DNA of 46,709 nucleotides from Clostridia bacterium. Its GTDB lineage: Bacteria > Bacillota > Clostridia > Oscillospirales > CAG-272. The translations under genes were made by a program, and so were the position numbers. Below the pieces are notes generated by a model. That model did not search any database. It was not told the DNA's origin and was given only the letters and a program-made list of their open reading frames with translations. Each line of letters starts with the position of its first letter. The stretch's first letter is position 1. The DNA is taken from contig JAFTPV010000002.1 of the NCBI GenBank assembly GCA_017463125.1, positions 1-46,709 on the forward strand, written 5' to 3'. Positions 1 through 9,341 of this stretch are shown piece after piece.

Positions 1-104
1 CAACAGGTAAGCAGTTTGTAACGAAGCCGTTCCCCGAATTCATTCAAAAGATAATTAGCGCAGGCGGGCTCGTTGAGTCTATAAAGCGCGGTGATATTAA
101 GTAA
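1..104 (+). CDS. leuD: 3-isopropylmalate dehydratase small subunit (C-terminal end only)
   Basis: Only the last 33 codons are in the window, read in frame from base 3 to a TAA at 102-104. The peptide contains [20 protein letters not shown], which fits the C-terminus of the LeuD (isopropylmalate isomerase small subunit) family. It lies directly before leuB, and the leuB ribosome site AAGGAG (103-108) begins inside its stop codon. Known role: with LeuC it isomerises 2-isopropylmalate to 3-isopropylmalate in leucine synthesis. The call rests on a short tail plus the neighbour. Confidence 0.8.
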   Translation, partial: TGKQFVTKPFPEFIQKIISAGGLVESIKRGDIK

Positions 105-117
105 GGAGACTGTTGCG

Positions 118-1185
118 ATGAATTATAATATAGCCCTTCTTCACGGTGACGGTATAGGTCCCGAGATAGTTGACAGCGCCGTCAAGGTGCTGAAGGTCGT
201 TGGCGAAAAATACGGTCATACTTTTATTTTCACACCATACGATATAGGCGGTATAGCAATAGACAAGCACGGTATGCCTCTTCCTGAGGAAACGGTTGAA
301 GGCTGCCTTGCCGCTGACAGCGTGCTTCTTGGAGCCGTTGGCGGACCAAAGTGGGATACTCTTCCCGGAAATATGCGTCCTGAGAAGGCTCTTCTCGGCA
401 TCCGCTCGGCAATGGGCCTTTTCACAAACCTCCGTCCCGCAAAGCTCTATCCTGCACTCGCAGGTGAGTGCCCTCTCCGCGAGGATATCGTAAAAGACGG
501 CTTTGACATTATGATTGTCAGAGAGCTTACCGGCGGTATATATTTTGGCGAGCGCGGATACAGAGAAGGCAAGTACGGTGAGGAGGCGTACGATACCGAG
601 GCTTATAGCCGTATGGAGATTGAGCGAATTGCAAGAGTCGCCTTTGAAACCGCAAGAAAGAGAAATAAGAAGCTTTGCAGCATTGATAAAGCAAACGTTC
701 TTGAAACCTCTCGCCTTTGGAGAAAGATAGTACACGAGATAGCAGCGGAGTATCCGGACGTTGAATGTACCGATATGCTTGTTGACAATGCCGCAATGCA
801 GCTTGTAAGAAATCCCGCACAATTTGATGTTATCGTAACCTCGAATATGTTCGGTGACATTCTCTCCGACGAGGCGTCGCAGATTACAGGCTCGATAGGT
901 ATGCTCCCTTCCGCCTCTCTTAACAAAACCACCAAGGGACTTTACGAGCCTATTCACGGCTCCGCTCCCGACATAGCAGGGCAGAATAAGGCAAACCCCA
1001 TAGCAACTATCCTCTCCGCCGCTATGATGCTTCTTTACTCCTTTGGTCTTAATAAGGAGTCAGACGCCATAGTTTCTGCCGTTGATAAGGTGCTGGAGGC
1101 GGGTTACCGTACTGCCGATCTTGCTCACGGAGGCGCAGCTCTTACTACAACAGAAATCACTGAAAAAATAATAGAAAATCTTTGA
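118..1185 (+). CDS. leuB: 3-isopropylmalate dehydrogenase
   Basis: Oxidative decarboxylation of 3-isopropylmalate to 2-oxoisocaproate, the third step of leucine synthesis; cytoplasmic, NAD- and metal-dependent. The 355-residue product has the normal family length. It opens with [12 protein letters not shown], has the [10 protein letters not shown] substrate-binding segment, the metal and substrate loop around [13 protein letters not shown], and the nucleotide-binding [13 protein letters not shown] segment near the C-terminus. A GTG at 91 is in frame but lies inside leuD and before the ribosome site; the ATG at 118 follows AAGGAG by 9 bases and gives the standard N-terminus, so I use it. Operon with leuD. 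Confidence 0.97.
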   Translation: MNYNIALLHGDGIGPEIVDSAVKVLKVVGEKYGHTFIFTPYDIGGIAIDKHGMPLPEETVEGCLAADSVLLGAVGGPKWDTLPGNMRPEKALLGIRSAMGLFTNLRPAKLYPALAGECPLREDIVKDGFDIMIVRELTGGIYFGERGYREGKYGEEAYDTEAYSRMEIERIARVAFETARKRNKKLCSIDKANVLETSRLWRKIVHEIAAEYPDVECTDMLVDNAAMQLVRNPAQFDVIVTSNMFGDILSDEASQITGSIGMLPSASLNKTTKGLYEPIHGSAPDIAGQNKANPIATILSAAMMLLYSFGLNKESDAIVSAVDKVLEAGYRTADLAHGGAALTTTEITEKIIENL

Positions 1186-1203
1186 TTTGAAAGAAATATA
1201 AAT

Positions 1204-2376
1204 ATGTCAGATCTAAAAAAACTGCATCTCGAGCTTTGTATGACAAGCGTCTTTTCAAGAGTACTTGAAAAGTCAATATTCCGTCATTTTGCCGAATATT
1301 CAAGAGCCGGAGCAACGAAGGACGAGCAGGTGCGTGCTTACGCAGCATTTGTTTCGGAGATATATTCCCAAGGACCATCTCTTACCGACGCTGTGATGCG
1401 TGCCGTATTTGAGGATGAGAACGTTTATGTGAAGGCAAGAGCTCACGGCTCTGTGCTTGATGATAATATCGTTAAAGCAACCGAACACGAGCTTAACGTT
1501 TTTGAAGCCTTTGCCTCGCTTACTCCCGAGGATTTCAGGGAGGATATGAACGTATTTTACGTGTCCCCCTTCTCGTCTGAAAAACGTGATTTTCTTACTC
1601 TTTACGAGGAGCGTATACAGGATATTTCAAAGCACGGTTACGGTATTTTTGCCTCCCGCCCAATGTTCCGATTAGCTGACAGCGGCGAGCTCGTTCCCAT
1701 AGTCAGCGCTGATAAAACGTCTGTTGACTCATTTATCGGCTACGAGGAGGAGAGAGCGCGCGTTATCGAAAATACTCGAGCCTTCGTTGAGGGCAGACCT
1801 GCGGCAAACACCCTGCTTTGCGGTGATGCCGGTACGGGTAAATCCTCAACCGTAAAGGCTGTCGCAAACGCCTTCTTTGAGGACGGAGTTCGACTTATCG
1901 AGCTACGTAAGGATCAGCTCTCTATGCTGCCTTACGTTATGGGGAAGATAAGTGAAAATCCCCTGAAATTCATCATATTTATTGACGATCTTTCATTTAA
2001 TCAGAATGACGATAATTTCAGTATGCTTAAGGCGGCTCTTGAGGGCTCGGCATCGGCTAAGGCGGAGAATGCGGTAATATACGCAACCTCAAACCGCCGT
2101 CATATAGTTAAGGAATACTTTGCCGACAGGGAGGGAGGCGACGTTCATCGCAACGATACGCTTCAGGAAACTCTCTCTCTTTCAGAGAGATTCGGCCTCG
2201 TCGTCCTTTTCCAAAAGCCGAACAAGCAGCTATATCTCGACATTGTGAGAACCCTTGCCGAGCGTAACGGTATTACGGTAAATGCCGAGCTTGATATTCA
2301 GGCTGAGGCGTTCGCCCTTCGTCGCGGCAGCCGCAGCGCGAGATGCGCCGAGCAATTTATAAACAGCTTACTCTAA
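1204..2376 (+). CDS. DUF815-family AAA-type ATPase
   Basis: A 390-residue protein of the DUF815 (predicted AAA+ ATPase) family. The N-terminal 190 residues are helical and family-specific. A Walker A motif (GDAGTGKSS, about residue 207), a Walker B-like segment (IIFIDDLSF) and a sensor-1-type segment (YATSNRRH) follow in order, as expected for an active P-loop ATPase. The target is unknown. It sits 18 bases after leuB and 28 before ilvA, so is probably co-transcribed, but nothing ties it to branched-chain amino-acid synthesis. The ribosome site is weak (AAAGAAAT). Confidence 0.88.
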   Translation: MSDLKKLHLELCMTSVFSRVLEKSIFRHFAEYSRAGATKDEQVRAYAAFVSEIYSQGPSLTDAVMRAVFEDENVYVKARAHGSVLDDNIVKATEHELNVFEAFASLTPEDFREDMNVFYVSPFSSEKRDFLTLYEERIQDISKHGYGIFASRPMFRLADSGELVPIVSADKTSVDSFIGYEEERARVIENTRAFVEGRPAANTLLCGDAGTGKSSTVKAVANAFFEDGVRLIELRKDQLSMLPYVMGKISENPLKFIIFIDDLSFNQNDDNFSMLKAALEGSASAKAENAVIYATSNRRHIVKEYFADREGGDVHRNDTLQETLSLSERFGLVVLFQKPNKQLYLDIVRTLAERNGITVNAELDIQAEAFALRRGSRSARCAEQFINSLL

Positions 2377-2404
2377 AACTTACAGAAAAGATAAGGTAAA
2401 TATT

Positions 2405-3598
2405 ATGCTTACACTAGATAACGTATATCGCGCAAGTAACGTTTTACGCGAGGTAGTTCGCAAAACCGATATAGTTCCTGCACCCAAGCTTAAGCCCGGA
2501 GTCGACGTTTATCTCAAAACGGAGAATCTTCAGCTTACAGGTTCATTTAAGGTTCGCGGAGCCTACTACAAAATGTCAAGGCTCTCCTCGGAGGAGAAAT
2601 CTCACGGAGTAGTTGCTTGCTCTGCGGGAAATCACGCGCAGGGAGTTGCTCTTGCCGCGCAGAAAAGTGGAATCAAGTCAGTAATCTGCCTTCCGGACGG
2701 CGCTCCTATCTCGAAGATTGAGGCAACGAAGAGCTACGGCGCAGAGGTATGTCTTGTCGAGGGCGTCTACGACGACGCATATCAGAAGGCACTCTCTCTT
2801 CGTGACGAGTGCGGTTACACGTTTATTCACCCGTTTAACGACGAGGATGTAATAGCAGGTCAGGGAACAATCGCTCTTGAAATTGAGGATCAGCTTCCCA
2901 GTCTTGACGCGGTTATCGTTCCTATCGGCGGAGGCGGACTTATCTCCGGTATCGCTTTTACTATGAAGGCGATAAATCCTAACGTTAAGGTATACGGTGT
3001 TCAGGCAGCAGGTGCGCCCTCAATGTACAATTCCGTAAAGGACGGTGAGATTGAGGAGCTTTCGGGTGTTTCAACTATTGCCGACGGTATTGCCGTTAAG
3101 AAGCCCGGTGATCTTACATACGATATATGCTCAAAATATGTTGACGAGATCGTTACCGTAACCGAGGACGAGATTGCCGCTGCAATTCTCGCTCTTATGG
3201 AGCAGCATAAGCTAGTTACCGAGGGCGCGGGCGCCGTTGCGGTTGCCGCCGCAATGTTTGATAAGCTTGATCTTAAGGGTAAAAAGGTGGTCTGCCTTCT
3301 CTCAGGCGGTAATATCGACGTTACGATACTCTCAAGGGTTATCGAGCGCGGTCTTTTGATGTCGGGCAGAACCTGTCAGCTTATGATAGAGCTTATGGAT
3401 AAGCCCGGCCAGCTTAAGAACGTTTCCCGTATCATTGCCGATATGGGCGGTAACGTTATATCCGTTCACCACGAGCGCGCAAGCGAGGGCTCGGATATCA
3501 ATGGCTGTTATCTGAGGCTCATTCTTGAAACGAGAAACTTTGCTCATATAGAAGAAATAAAGTCGGCCTTGACCGATTTCGGCTTCAAGCTTCTATAA
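2405..3598 (+). CDS. ilvA: Threonine ammonia-lyase (PLP-dependent, with ACT domain)
   Basis: Deaminates threonine to 2-oxobutanoate through an enamine/imine, feeding isoleucine synthesis or threonine breakdown. The 397-residue protein has the PLP lysine in GSFKVRGAY (about residue 49), the SAGNHAQGVA loop, the phosphate-binding glycine run PIGGGGLISG, and a single C-terminal ACT domain from about residue 325 (LMIELMDKPGQLKNVS). One ACT domain is the short, TdcB-like architecture, so IlvA versus TdcB cannot be settled by sequence; the leu genes upstream and ridA downstream favour a biosynthetic role. Ribosome site AAGGTAA. Confidence 0.93.
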   Translation: MLTLDNVYRASNVLREVVRKTDIVPAPKLKPGVDVYLKTENLQLTGSFKVRGAYYKMSRLSSEEKSHGVVACSAGNHAQGVALAAQKSGIKSVICLPDGAPISKIEATKSYGAEVCLVEGVYDDAYQKALSLRDECGYTFIHPFNDEDVIAGQGTIALEIEDQLPSLDAVIVPIGGGGLISGIAFTMKAINPNVKVYGVQAAGAPSMYNSVKDGEIEELSGVSTIADGIAVKKPGDLTYDICSKYVDEIVTVTEDEIAAAILALMEQHKLVTEGAGAVAVAAAMFDKLDLKGKKVVCLLSGGNIDVTILSRVIERGLLMSGRTCQLMIELMDKPGQLKNVSRIIADMGGNVISVHHERASEGSDINGCYLRLILETRNFAHIEEIKSALTDFGFKLL

Positions 3599-3623
3599 TA
3601 ATATATAAGGTAGGATTTGTAAA

Positions 3624-3995
3624 ATGAAAAAAATTGCAACTGATAAGGCCCCTGCCGCAATAGGTCCCTATTCGCAGGCGGTAGTTTATAATAATATTCT
3701 GTTCACATCGGGTCAGATTCCTATAAATCCCGCAACAGGCAACGTTGAGGCAGAGGGCATTACCGCCCAGACCGAGCAGGTTATGAAAAATCTCGGTGCA
3801 GTCCTTGAGGCAGCAGGCTCCTCGTACGAGAAGGCTATCAAGACCACCTGCTTCCTTGCAGACATCTCCGATTTTGCAGCATTTAACGAGGTTTATGCGA
3901 AATACTTTAACGAAAAGCCCGCAAGAAGTTGTGTTGCCGTAAAGGATCTTCCCAAGGGAGTTCTTTGCGAGGTTGAGGTAATAGCAGAAATTTAA
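3624..3995 (+). CDS. ridA: RidA-family enamine/imine deaminase
   Basis: A 123-residue RidA (YjgF/YER057c/UK114) protein. It starts with the usual APAAIGPYSQAV segment, has the SGQIPINPATG loop, and ends in the family motif ARSCVAVKDLPKGVLCEVEVIA, whose arginine (about residue 104) binds the carboxylate of the enamine. RidA clears the reactive 2-aminoacrylate and 2-aminocrotonate released by PLP lyases such as IlvA. It lies 25 bases after ilvA, which matches that job. Ribosome site AAGGTAGGA. Confidence 0.95.
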   Translation: MKKIATDKAPAAIGPYSQAVVYNNILFTSGQIPINPATGNVEAEGITAQTEQVMKNLGAVLEAAGSSYEKAIKTTCFLADISDFAAFNEVYAKYFNEKPARSCVAVKDLPKGVLCEVEVIAEI

Positions 3996-4022
3996 TTTGA
4001 TCCTAAAGGAAGAAGCACTAAT

Positions 4023-4874
4023 ATGAAATACCGTTTTCTTCGCTATCCGGGAGGTAAATTTAAGGCAGTAACTTTAAGCTACGATGATGGCTGTAAGGCT
4101 GATCTTAAGCTTTGCGAGATAATAGAGCGCTACGGAATGAAGGTAACACTTAATCTTTGCGGTGCTATGATAGGTGATTATGAGGGCAGGCTTACCGAAG
4201 AGGATATTAAAGAATTTATTCTCGGTCACGGTCACGAGATCGCCAATCATGGGAATTGGCACAAGGCGCTCGGTCTCCTTACAGAAATAAACGGAATTCA
4301 GGATACACTAAACTGCCGTCTCGCGCTTGAAAAGAGATTTTCCCTTATCATCAGGGGAATGGCATATCCTGACACTGCAAAGAACATAAGCGGTGAAAAG
4401 TATGCAAAAATCAAAGAATATCTCACCGATCTTGGTATCGTTTACGCAAGAACTCCAAGTAGGGATAACGATGTTTTCGATTTGCCAGAGGACTTCCATC
4501 TTTGGACACCAACGGCTCATCACCAGAACGAAAAAATATTTGAGTACATAGATAAATTCCTTGCCCTTGATGATAAAAAGCTTTACTGCGCTTCAAGATG
4601 GCCGCGCCTTTTCTATATTTGGGGACATTCCAGCGAATTTAATTCCAATAACAATTGGGACAGACTTGAGTCCATTTGCGAAAAGCTAGGCGGCAAGGAA
4701 GACGTCTGGTATGCCACCAATATTGAAATATACGATTACGTAACTGCGTATAATTCTCTTGTTTTTTCTGCGGATAATACCCGTGCATATAACCCGACTC
4801 TTATTGATGTCTGGTTTGATATTGGCGGAACTGTATACTGCGTAAAATCCGGTGAAACTATCGACCTTGTCTGA
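4023..4874 (+). CDS. Polysaccharide deacetylase (NodB-domain) family protein
   Basis: A 283-residue NodB-homology protein. The first catalytic motif is LSYDDGC (about residues 19-25), standing for the usual TFDDG, and the metal-binding His pair is in HEIANHGNWH (about 77-86). There is no signal peptide or membrane segment, so it is either cytoplasmic or acts on a small N-acetylated substrate rather than on the wall; the substrate cannot be told. It lies 27 bases after ridA behind AAAGGAAG and is probably the last gene of this operon, since a strong promoter follows at 4910. Confidence 0.85.
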   Translation: MKYRFLRYPGGKFKAVTLSYDDGCKADLKLCEIIERYGMKVTLNLCGAMIGDYEGRLTEEDIKEFILGHGHEIANHGNWHKALGLLTEINGIQDTLNCRLALEKRFSLIIRGMAYPDTAKNISGEKYAKIKEYLTDLGIVYARTPSRDNDVFDLPEDFHLWTPTAHHQNEKIFEYIDKFLALDDKKLYCASRWPRLFYIWGHSSEFNSNNNWDRLESICEKLGGKEDVWYATNIEIYDYVTAYNSLVFSADNTRAYNPTLIDVWFDIGGTVYCVKSGETIDLV

Positions 4875-4909
4875 ATTTTATTATATTTTCACTTTTTTGC
4901 AAAAAACTC

Positions 4910-4938
4910 TTGACAAATCACGTATTAAGTATTATAAT
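4910..4938 (+). promoter_or_regulatory. Strong SigA promoter of the his operon
   Basis: A perfect TTGACA (4910-4915), 17-base spacer and TATAAT (4933-4938). Predicted start of transcription is near 4945. It drives yerC and the downstream his genes. Confidence 0.9.
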
Positions 4939-4947
4939 TTAGTAAAC

Positions 4948-4976
4948 TAAAGCGCTTTATTTTGATAAAGCGTTTG
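4948..4976 (+). promoter_or_regulatory. Palindromic operator-like site / 5' hairpin before yerC
   Basis: TAAAGCGCTTTA (4948-4959) is a perfect 12-base palindrome at the expected transcription start, and the half-site TAAAGCG recurs at 4966-4972. In RNA, CGCTTTAT (4953-4960) and ATAAAGCG (4965-4972) form an 8-bp stem with a TTTG loop, extendable to 11 bp. No T run follows, so it is not a terminator. Either a repressor operator (YerC, the first gene product, is an obvious candidate by inference) or an mRNA 5' hairpin. Confidence 0.6.
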
Positions 4977-4990
4977 AAATGGAGTATTTT

Positions 4991-5278
4991 ATGGAAAAAA
5001 TACATACACCCGAGGTAGACGCGCTATTTGATGCAATCCTTTCTCTTGAGAATAGAGAAGAATGTTATAAATTTTTTGAGGATGCCTTGACAACGAAGGA
5101 GATACTTGATATTGCCCAAAGATTAAAGGCGGCAAGGATGCTGAAGAGCGGTAAGAGCTATACCGAGGTTATAGCCGCAACAGGTATGAGTACCGCAACA
5201 ATCAGCCGAGTCAGCAAGGCGCTGGAGCGCGGTGCAGGCGGTTACGCAATAGTTATGGAACGCGTGGAGGACAAATGA
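4991..5278 (+). CDS. yerC: YerC/YecD-family TrpR-like DNA-binding protein
   Basis: A 95-residue protein of the YerC/YecD family, related to the Trp repressor. The helix-turn-helix is in the C-terminal half (KSYTEVIAATGMSTATISRV), preceded by the TrpR-like helical segment LTTKEILDIAQRLKAARML. An in-frame ATG at 4979 has no ribosome site; GGAG at 4981-4984 sits 6 bases before the ATG at 4991, so I start there. The stop overlaps the hisZ start (ATGA), so it is translationally coupled to the his genes, and a palindrome lies at its own transcription start. Autoregulation or control of his genes is an inference. Confidence 0.88.
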   Translation: MEKIHTPEVDALFDAILSLENREECYKFFEDALTTKEILDIAQRLKAARMLKSGKSYTEVIAATGMSTATISRVSKALERGAGGYAIVMERVEDK

Positions 5279-6375
5279 TACAAAAAGATGTTTTGAAAAA
5301 TGACGAGCGTGCAATATTTGCTCTTCGCTCTATATATAAAAGCTACGGCTATCTGCCGTTTAAGATGCGTAAGTTTGAGGAGTACGACCTTTACGTCGGT
5401 AACAAGGAGTTTCTCGTCAGCGACAGAGTAATTACCTTTAACGATACTGATGGCAGGCTTCTTGCCTTGAAGCCGGACGTTACACTCTCTATCGTGAAAA
5501 ACACGGCAGGGGAGTGCGGAGTAAAGGAAAAGGTATATTATAACGAGAACGTATACAGAGTTTCAGGCTCAACCGGTCAGTTTAAGGAAATTATGCAGAT
5601 GGGTCTTGAGTGCATCGGTGATATTGATATTACCGATCGTTACGAGGTTGTCCTTCTTGCACTTAAGAGTCTTGATGCGGTGTCACGGGATTTTGTGCTC
5701 GATATTTCTCATATGGGTATACTTTCTGCTATACTTTCCGAGGCATCTGACAGTGACTCCTTCAAAAAAGAGGCAACCGAGCTTATAGCAAACAGAAATT
5801 CGCACGAGCTTGCCTCCCTTACCGCAAAATATGCTTTGCCAAAAGAGGCGTCAGACGCAGTCATCAGCCTTGCTTCAATGTATGGCAGTATGAACGGCGT
5901 GCTTGAGCGCCTTGCCCATATTTGTAAAGGTGAGAAGGCAAGGGACGCATACGCCGAGCTTTCTGCCCTTGCAGACCTTATTTCAAAAACCCCGTATGCC
6001 GATAAGGTAAGGTTTGATTTTTCTATCGTAAGTAATATGAAATATTATAACGGCATCGTTTTCTCGGGATTCCTTTCGGGAATATGCGAGGCGGCTCTCG
6101 TCGGCGGAGAGTACGGCAATCTTTTGAAAAGACTAGGCAAGTCCGGCGACGCTATCGGCTTTGCAATGTATCTCGACCTTCTTTCAGAGCTTGATAATGA
6201 GGACGACGGATACGACGGAGACGTTCTTCTTTTGTATAGCGATAACACGGATCCGAAGAATATTATTGAAAAGCGTGAGCAGCTTATATCAGAGGGGCAT
6301 TCGGTGGCCGCTCATAAGACAGCTCCCAAGAAGCTCCGTTATAAAAGGATTATTGATATGAAGGAGGAATGCTGA
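5275..6375 (+). CDS. hisZ: ATP phosphoribosyltransferase regulatory subunit
   Basis: HisZ, a catalytically inactive histidyl-tRNA synthetase paralogue that forms a complex with the short HisG and mediates histidine feedback. The 366-residue protein has class II synthetase core segments: FEEYDLY, the motif-2-like ALKPDVTLSIVK, and VYYNENVYRVSGSTGQFKEIMQMGLECIG. The anticodon-binding domain of true HisRS is missing or reduced, as expected. It overlaps yerC at its start and hisG at its end. Confidence 0.95.
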   Translation: MIQKDVLKNDERAIFALRSIYKSYGYLPFKMRKFEEYDLYVGNKEFLVSDRVITFNDTDGRLLALKPDVTLSIVKNTAGECGVKEKVYYNENVYRVSGSTGQFKEIMQMGLECIGDIDITDRYEVVLLALKSLDAVSRDFVLDISHMGILSAILSEASDSDSFKKEATELIANRNSHELASLTAKYALPKEASDAVISLASMYGSMNGVLERLAHICKGEKARDAYAELSALADLISKTPYADKVRFDFSIVSNMKYYNGIVFSGFLSGICEAALVGGEYGNLLKRLGKSGDAIGFAMYLDLLSELDNEDDGYDGDVLLLYSDNTDPKNIIEKREQLISEGHSVAAHKTAPKKLRYKRIIDMKEEC

Positions 6376-7004
6376 TGTTAAATATAGCCCTCCCTAAAGG
6401 TCGCCTTGGCGAAAAGGTATACGATATGCTCGAGAGAGCGGGCTACGGCTGTCCCTCTATCAAGGAAGGCGGACGAAAGCTGATTTTTGAAAACGAGGAA
6501 GCAGGTGTACGCTACTTTTGGGTAAAGCCCTCTGACGTTTCAATATACGTTGAACGCGGAGCTGCCGATATCGGTATTGCGGGCAAGGATATTCTACTTG
6601 AGTATTCTCCCGATGTATACGAGCTTCTTGATCTTAATATAGGAAAGTGCCGTATGGCAGTTGCCGCAAAGCGCGATTTCCACGATGATAGGAAGAAAAC
6701 CCTTAAGGTCGCAACTAAATTCGTTAATATTGCGAAGGCACATTACGCAAGAGGTAGCCGTGATATTGATATTATAAAGCTCAACGGTTCAATAGAGCTT
6801 GCCCCCATACTCGGACTTTCCGACGTTATAGTAGATATTGTCGAAACGGGAAAGACTCTTAAGGAGAACGACCTTGAGGTTTTTGAAACGATAATACCGA
6901 TAAGCGCAAGGCTTATTTCAAACAAAGCAAGCTTCCGTTTCAAAACGGCCGAGATAGAAGCGCTAACAGAAAAAATGAGGTCACAGATAAAGTACGATGA
7001 TTAA
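6375..7004 (+). CDS. hisG: ATP phosphoribosyltransferase, short catalytic form
   Basis: First step of histidine synthesis: ATP plus PRPP to phosphoribosyl-ATP. The 209-residue product is the short form that needs HisZ, which is encoded just upstream. It begins LNIALPKGRLGEKVYDML and has the PRPP-binding region LSDVIVDIVETGKTLKEN. ATG codons exist at 6369 and 6375; AAGGAGG at 6361-6367 leaves only 1 base before the first and 7 before the second, so 6375 is chosen. It overlaps the hisZ TGA by one base. Confidence 0.95.
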   Translation: MLNIALPKGRLGEKVYDMLERAGYGCPSIKEGGRKLIFENEEAGVRYFWVKPSDVSIYVERGAADIGIAGKDILLEYSPDVYELLDLNIGKCRMAVAAKRDFHDDRKKTLKVATKFVNIAKAHYARGSRDIDIIKLNGSIELAPILGLSDVIVDIVETGKTLKENDLEVFETIIPISARLISNKASFRFKTAEIEALTEKMRSQIKYDD

Positions 7005-8277
7005 GATTTATAAATACGGCGAGGTGTCAAATAACGAGATTTTCGCAAGAGAAAATCCGACTGCAAACGTTTCTGACGTCGTAGCCGATATAATTGCAAA
7101 CGTTGCCAAAAACGGTGACGCCGCTCTTTTTGAGTATTCAAAAAGGTTTGATAAAGCAGATCTCACCTCCCTTGAGGTAACACCCGAGGAGATAGAAGAG
7201 GCATTTGCGGCAGTAGATCCCGAGTTTATTGATATTCTCACAGAAGCCAGATTGAATATTACCGATTTCCATTCTCGTCAATGGAGAGGCAGTTTTATAA
7301 TTAATGAAAAAGATGGCGTTATTACAGGGCAGAAGGTAATTCCGATAGAAAAAGTAGGCCTTTACGTTCCCGGAGGAACGGCGGCTTATCCCTCGACGGT
7401 TCTTATGGACTCCATTCCCGCAAAGATTGCCGGTTGCTCCGAGATAGTAATGGTAACCCCCCCCTCTGCTGACGGAAAGGTAAATCCCGTAATTCTCGCG
7501 GCGGCAAAGATTGCCGGAGTTGACAGGATATTCAAGGTTGGCGGAGCGCAGGCTGTTGCAGCCCTTGCATACGGAACCGAGAGTATTCCCAAGGTTGATA
7601 AGATCGTCGGTCCTGGTAATGCTTACGTTGCCGAGGCAAAAAAACAGGTCTTTGGCAGAGTGTCTATTGATATGATAGCAGGCCCCTCGGAGATACTCGT
7701 GGTTGCTGACTCCAAGAGCGACCCCACCTTCGTTGCAGCAGACCTTCTCTCTCAGGCAGAGCATGACAAAAACGCCAGCGCGGTTCTCGTAACCGACAGC
7801 TTTGCCTTTGCCGAGCAGGTAAGTGCAGAGCTTGAGCGTCAGATACCCAAGCTTGAGCGCTCCGAGATTGCAAGATCCTCTGTTGACAATAACGGTAAGA
7901 TTATAGTTGCCGAGGACGACCTTATGCTTGCTCTCGAGATAGCAAACGAGATAGCACCCGAGCATCTTGAGCTTTGCGTGGATAATCCCTTCGATTATCT
8001 CGATAAGGTAAAGCACGCAGGCTCTGTATTCATGGGAAGATATTGCCCCGAGGCTCTCGGTGATTATTTCGCGGGCCCTAACCACACTCTTCCCACAAGC
8101 GGTACGGCTAGATTTTCATCTCCTTTGAACGTAGAGGATTTCATAAAGACAACGCAGTTTACCTATTATACCAAGGACGCACTTATGAAGGTTGCCGACA
8201 AGGTAGCATATTTTGCAAATAAGGAAGGACTTGGCGCTCACGCTAAAAGTGCAACAGTCCGTTTTGAAAAGAAATGA
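6997..8277 (+). CDS. hisD: Histidinol dehydrogenase
   Basis: Last two oxidations of the pathway, L-histidinol to L-histidine with 2 NAD and a zinc ion. 426 residues, normal length. Visible motifs: VPGGTAAYPSTVLM, KIVGPGNAYVAEAKK, the AGPSEILV segment, the HDKNASAVLVT region with metal/active-site histidine, and the C-terminal FAGPNHTLPTSGTARF. The start ATG overlaps the end of hisG by 8 bases, which implies coupled translation. Confidence 0.97.
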   Translation: MIKIYKYGEVSNNEIFARENPTANVSDVVADIIANVAKNGDAALFEYSKRFDKADLTSLEVTPEEIEEAFAAVDPEFIDILTEARLNITDFHSRQWRGSFIINEKDGVITGQKVIPIEKVGLYVPGGTAAYPSTVLMDSIPAKIAGCSEIVMVTPPSADGKVNPVILAAAKIAGVDRIFKVGGAQAVAALAYGTESIPKVDKIVGPGNAYVAEAKKQVFGRVSIDMIAGPSEILVVADSKSDPTFVAADLLSQAEHDKNASAVLVTDSFAFAEQVSAELERQIPKLERSEIARSSVDNNGKIIVAEDDLMLALEIANEIAPEHLELCVDNPFDYLDKVKHAGSVFMGRYCPEALGDYFAGPNHTLPTSGTARFSSPLNVEDFIKTTQFTYYTKDALMKVADKVAYFANKEGLGAHAKSATVRFEKK

Positions 8278-9341
8278 GCAGATTTTTCAGCAGTAAATAT
8301 GATGCGCTTACTCCGTACACCCCCGGTGAGCAGCCGAAGGAGCGCAGCTATGTAAAGCTAAATACGAATGAATCCCCCTTTCCTCCGTCACCTGCCGTTA
8401 TCAAGGCGGTGAATGAAGAGGCGGGGAAACTCCAGCTTTACTCCGACCCGGAGTGCACGCCTCTTGTCGCAGAGCTTGCTAGGCTTTACGGTGTAGACAA
8501 AAGCCAAGTCATTATGACAAACGGCTCTGACGAGGTTCTGAATTTTGCGTTTATGGCATTTTGCGATAAGGACCACCCGATAGTATTTCCTGATATAACC
8601 TATGGGTTTTACACGGTTTTTGCGGAGCTTTCGGGCATACCTTATGAGGAAATTCCTTTGGCTGACGATTTTTCTGTAAATGTTGGCGATTATATAGGAA
8701 TAGGTAAGAATATCGTTATCGCAAATCCCAATGCACCGACGGGCATCGCACTATCTCTTTCGGACGTTGAAAAAATAGTGAAATCAAATCCCGATAATAT
8801 CGTAATAATCGACGAGGCATACGTCGATTTTGGCGGAGAGAGCGCCGTGACACTTATCAAAAAGTACGATAATCTTCTCGTAACCGGTACTTTTTCCAAG
8901 TCCCGTTCTCTTGCGGGCGCAAGGCTCGGCTTCGGTATCGCCTCCGAAGAGATTATAAGAGATCTTAATACTATAAAGTATTCTACAAATCCCTATAACG
9001 TAAACCGTATGACGATGGCAGCGGGATACAGCGCCCTTCTTGATAACGGTTATTATATGGATAATGCGAAGAAAATCATAGAAAACAGGCAATATACCAA
9101 GGCAGAGCTTGAAAAACTCGGATTTTCCATCCTTGATTCAAAGGCGAATTTTCTATTCTGCGAGTCGGATATGATAGACGGTGAGAGCCTATATCTCGCC
9201 CTGAAAGAAAAGGGTATACTTGTCAGACATTTCAGTAAAGAGCGAATTAAAAACTATAACCGCATAACTATCGGAAGCCGCGATGAGATGAAAACGCTTA
9301 TCAAGGCGGTAAAAGAAATTTTGGAGGAAGTCAAAAAATGA
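8274..9341 (+). CDS. hisC: Histidinol-phosphate aminotransferase
   Basis: PLP-dependent transfer of an amino group from glutamate to imidazole-acetol phosphate. 355 residues, fold-type I. It has NTNESPFPPSP at the N-terminus, NPNAPTG, DEAYVDF, and the PLP lysine in TFSKSRSLAGARLGF (about residue 208), followed by the substrate-binding arginine region near the end (NRITIGSRDEM). ATGA overlap with hisD. Confidence 0.97.
   Translation: MSRFFSSKYDALTPYTPGEQPKERSYVKLNTNESPFPPSPAVIKAVNEEAGKLQLYSDPECTPLVAELARLYGVDKSQVIMTNGSDEVLNFAFMAFCDKDHPIVFPDITYGFYTVFAELSGIPYEEIPLADDFSVNVGDYIGIGKNIVIANPNAPTGIALSLSDVEKIVKSNPDNIVIIDEAYVDFGGESAVTLIKKYDNLLVTGTFSKSRSLAGARLGFGIASEEIIRDLNTIKYSTNPYNVNRMTMAAGYSALLDNGYYMDNAKKIIENRQYTKAELEKLGFSILDSKANFLFCESDMIDGESLYLALKEKGILVRHFSKERIKNYNRITIGSRDEMKTLIKAVKEILEEVKK

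Noticed and set aside
97-957. 286-codon open frame on - opposite leuB
   Set aside because: Mirror frame of a well-conserved leuB; no ribosome site and no recognisable protein.
7138-8085. 315-codon open frame on - inside hisD
   Set aside because: hisD is clearly the real gene with all motifs; the minus frame is a codon-bias artefact.
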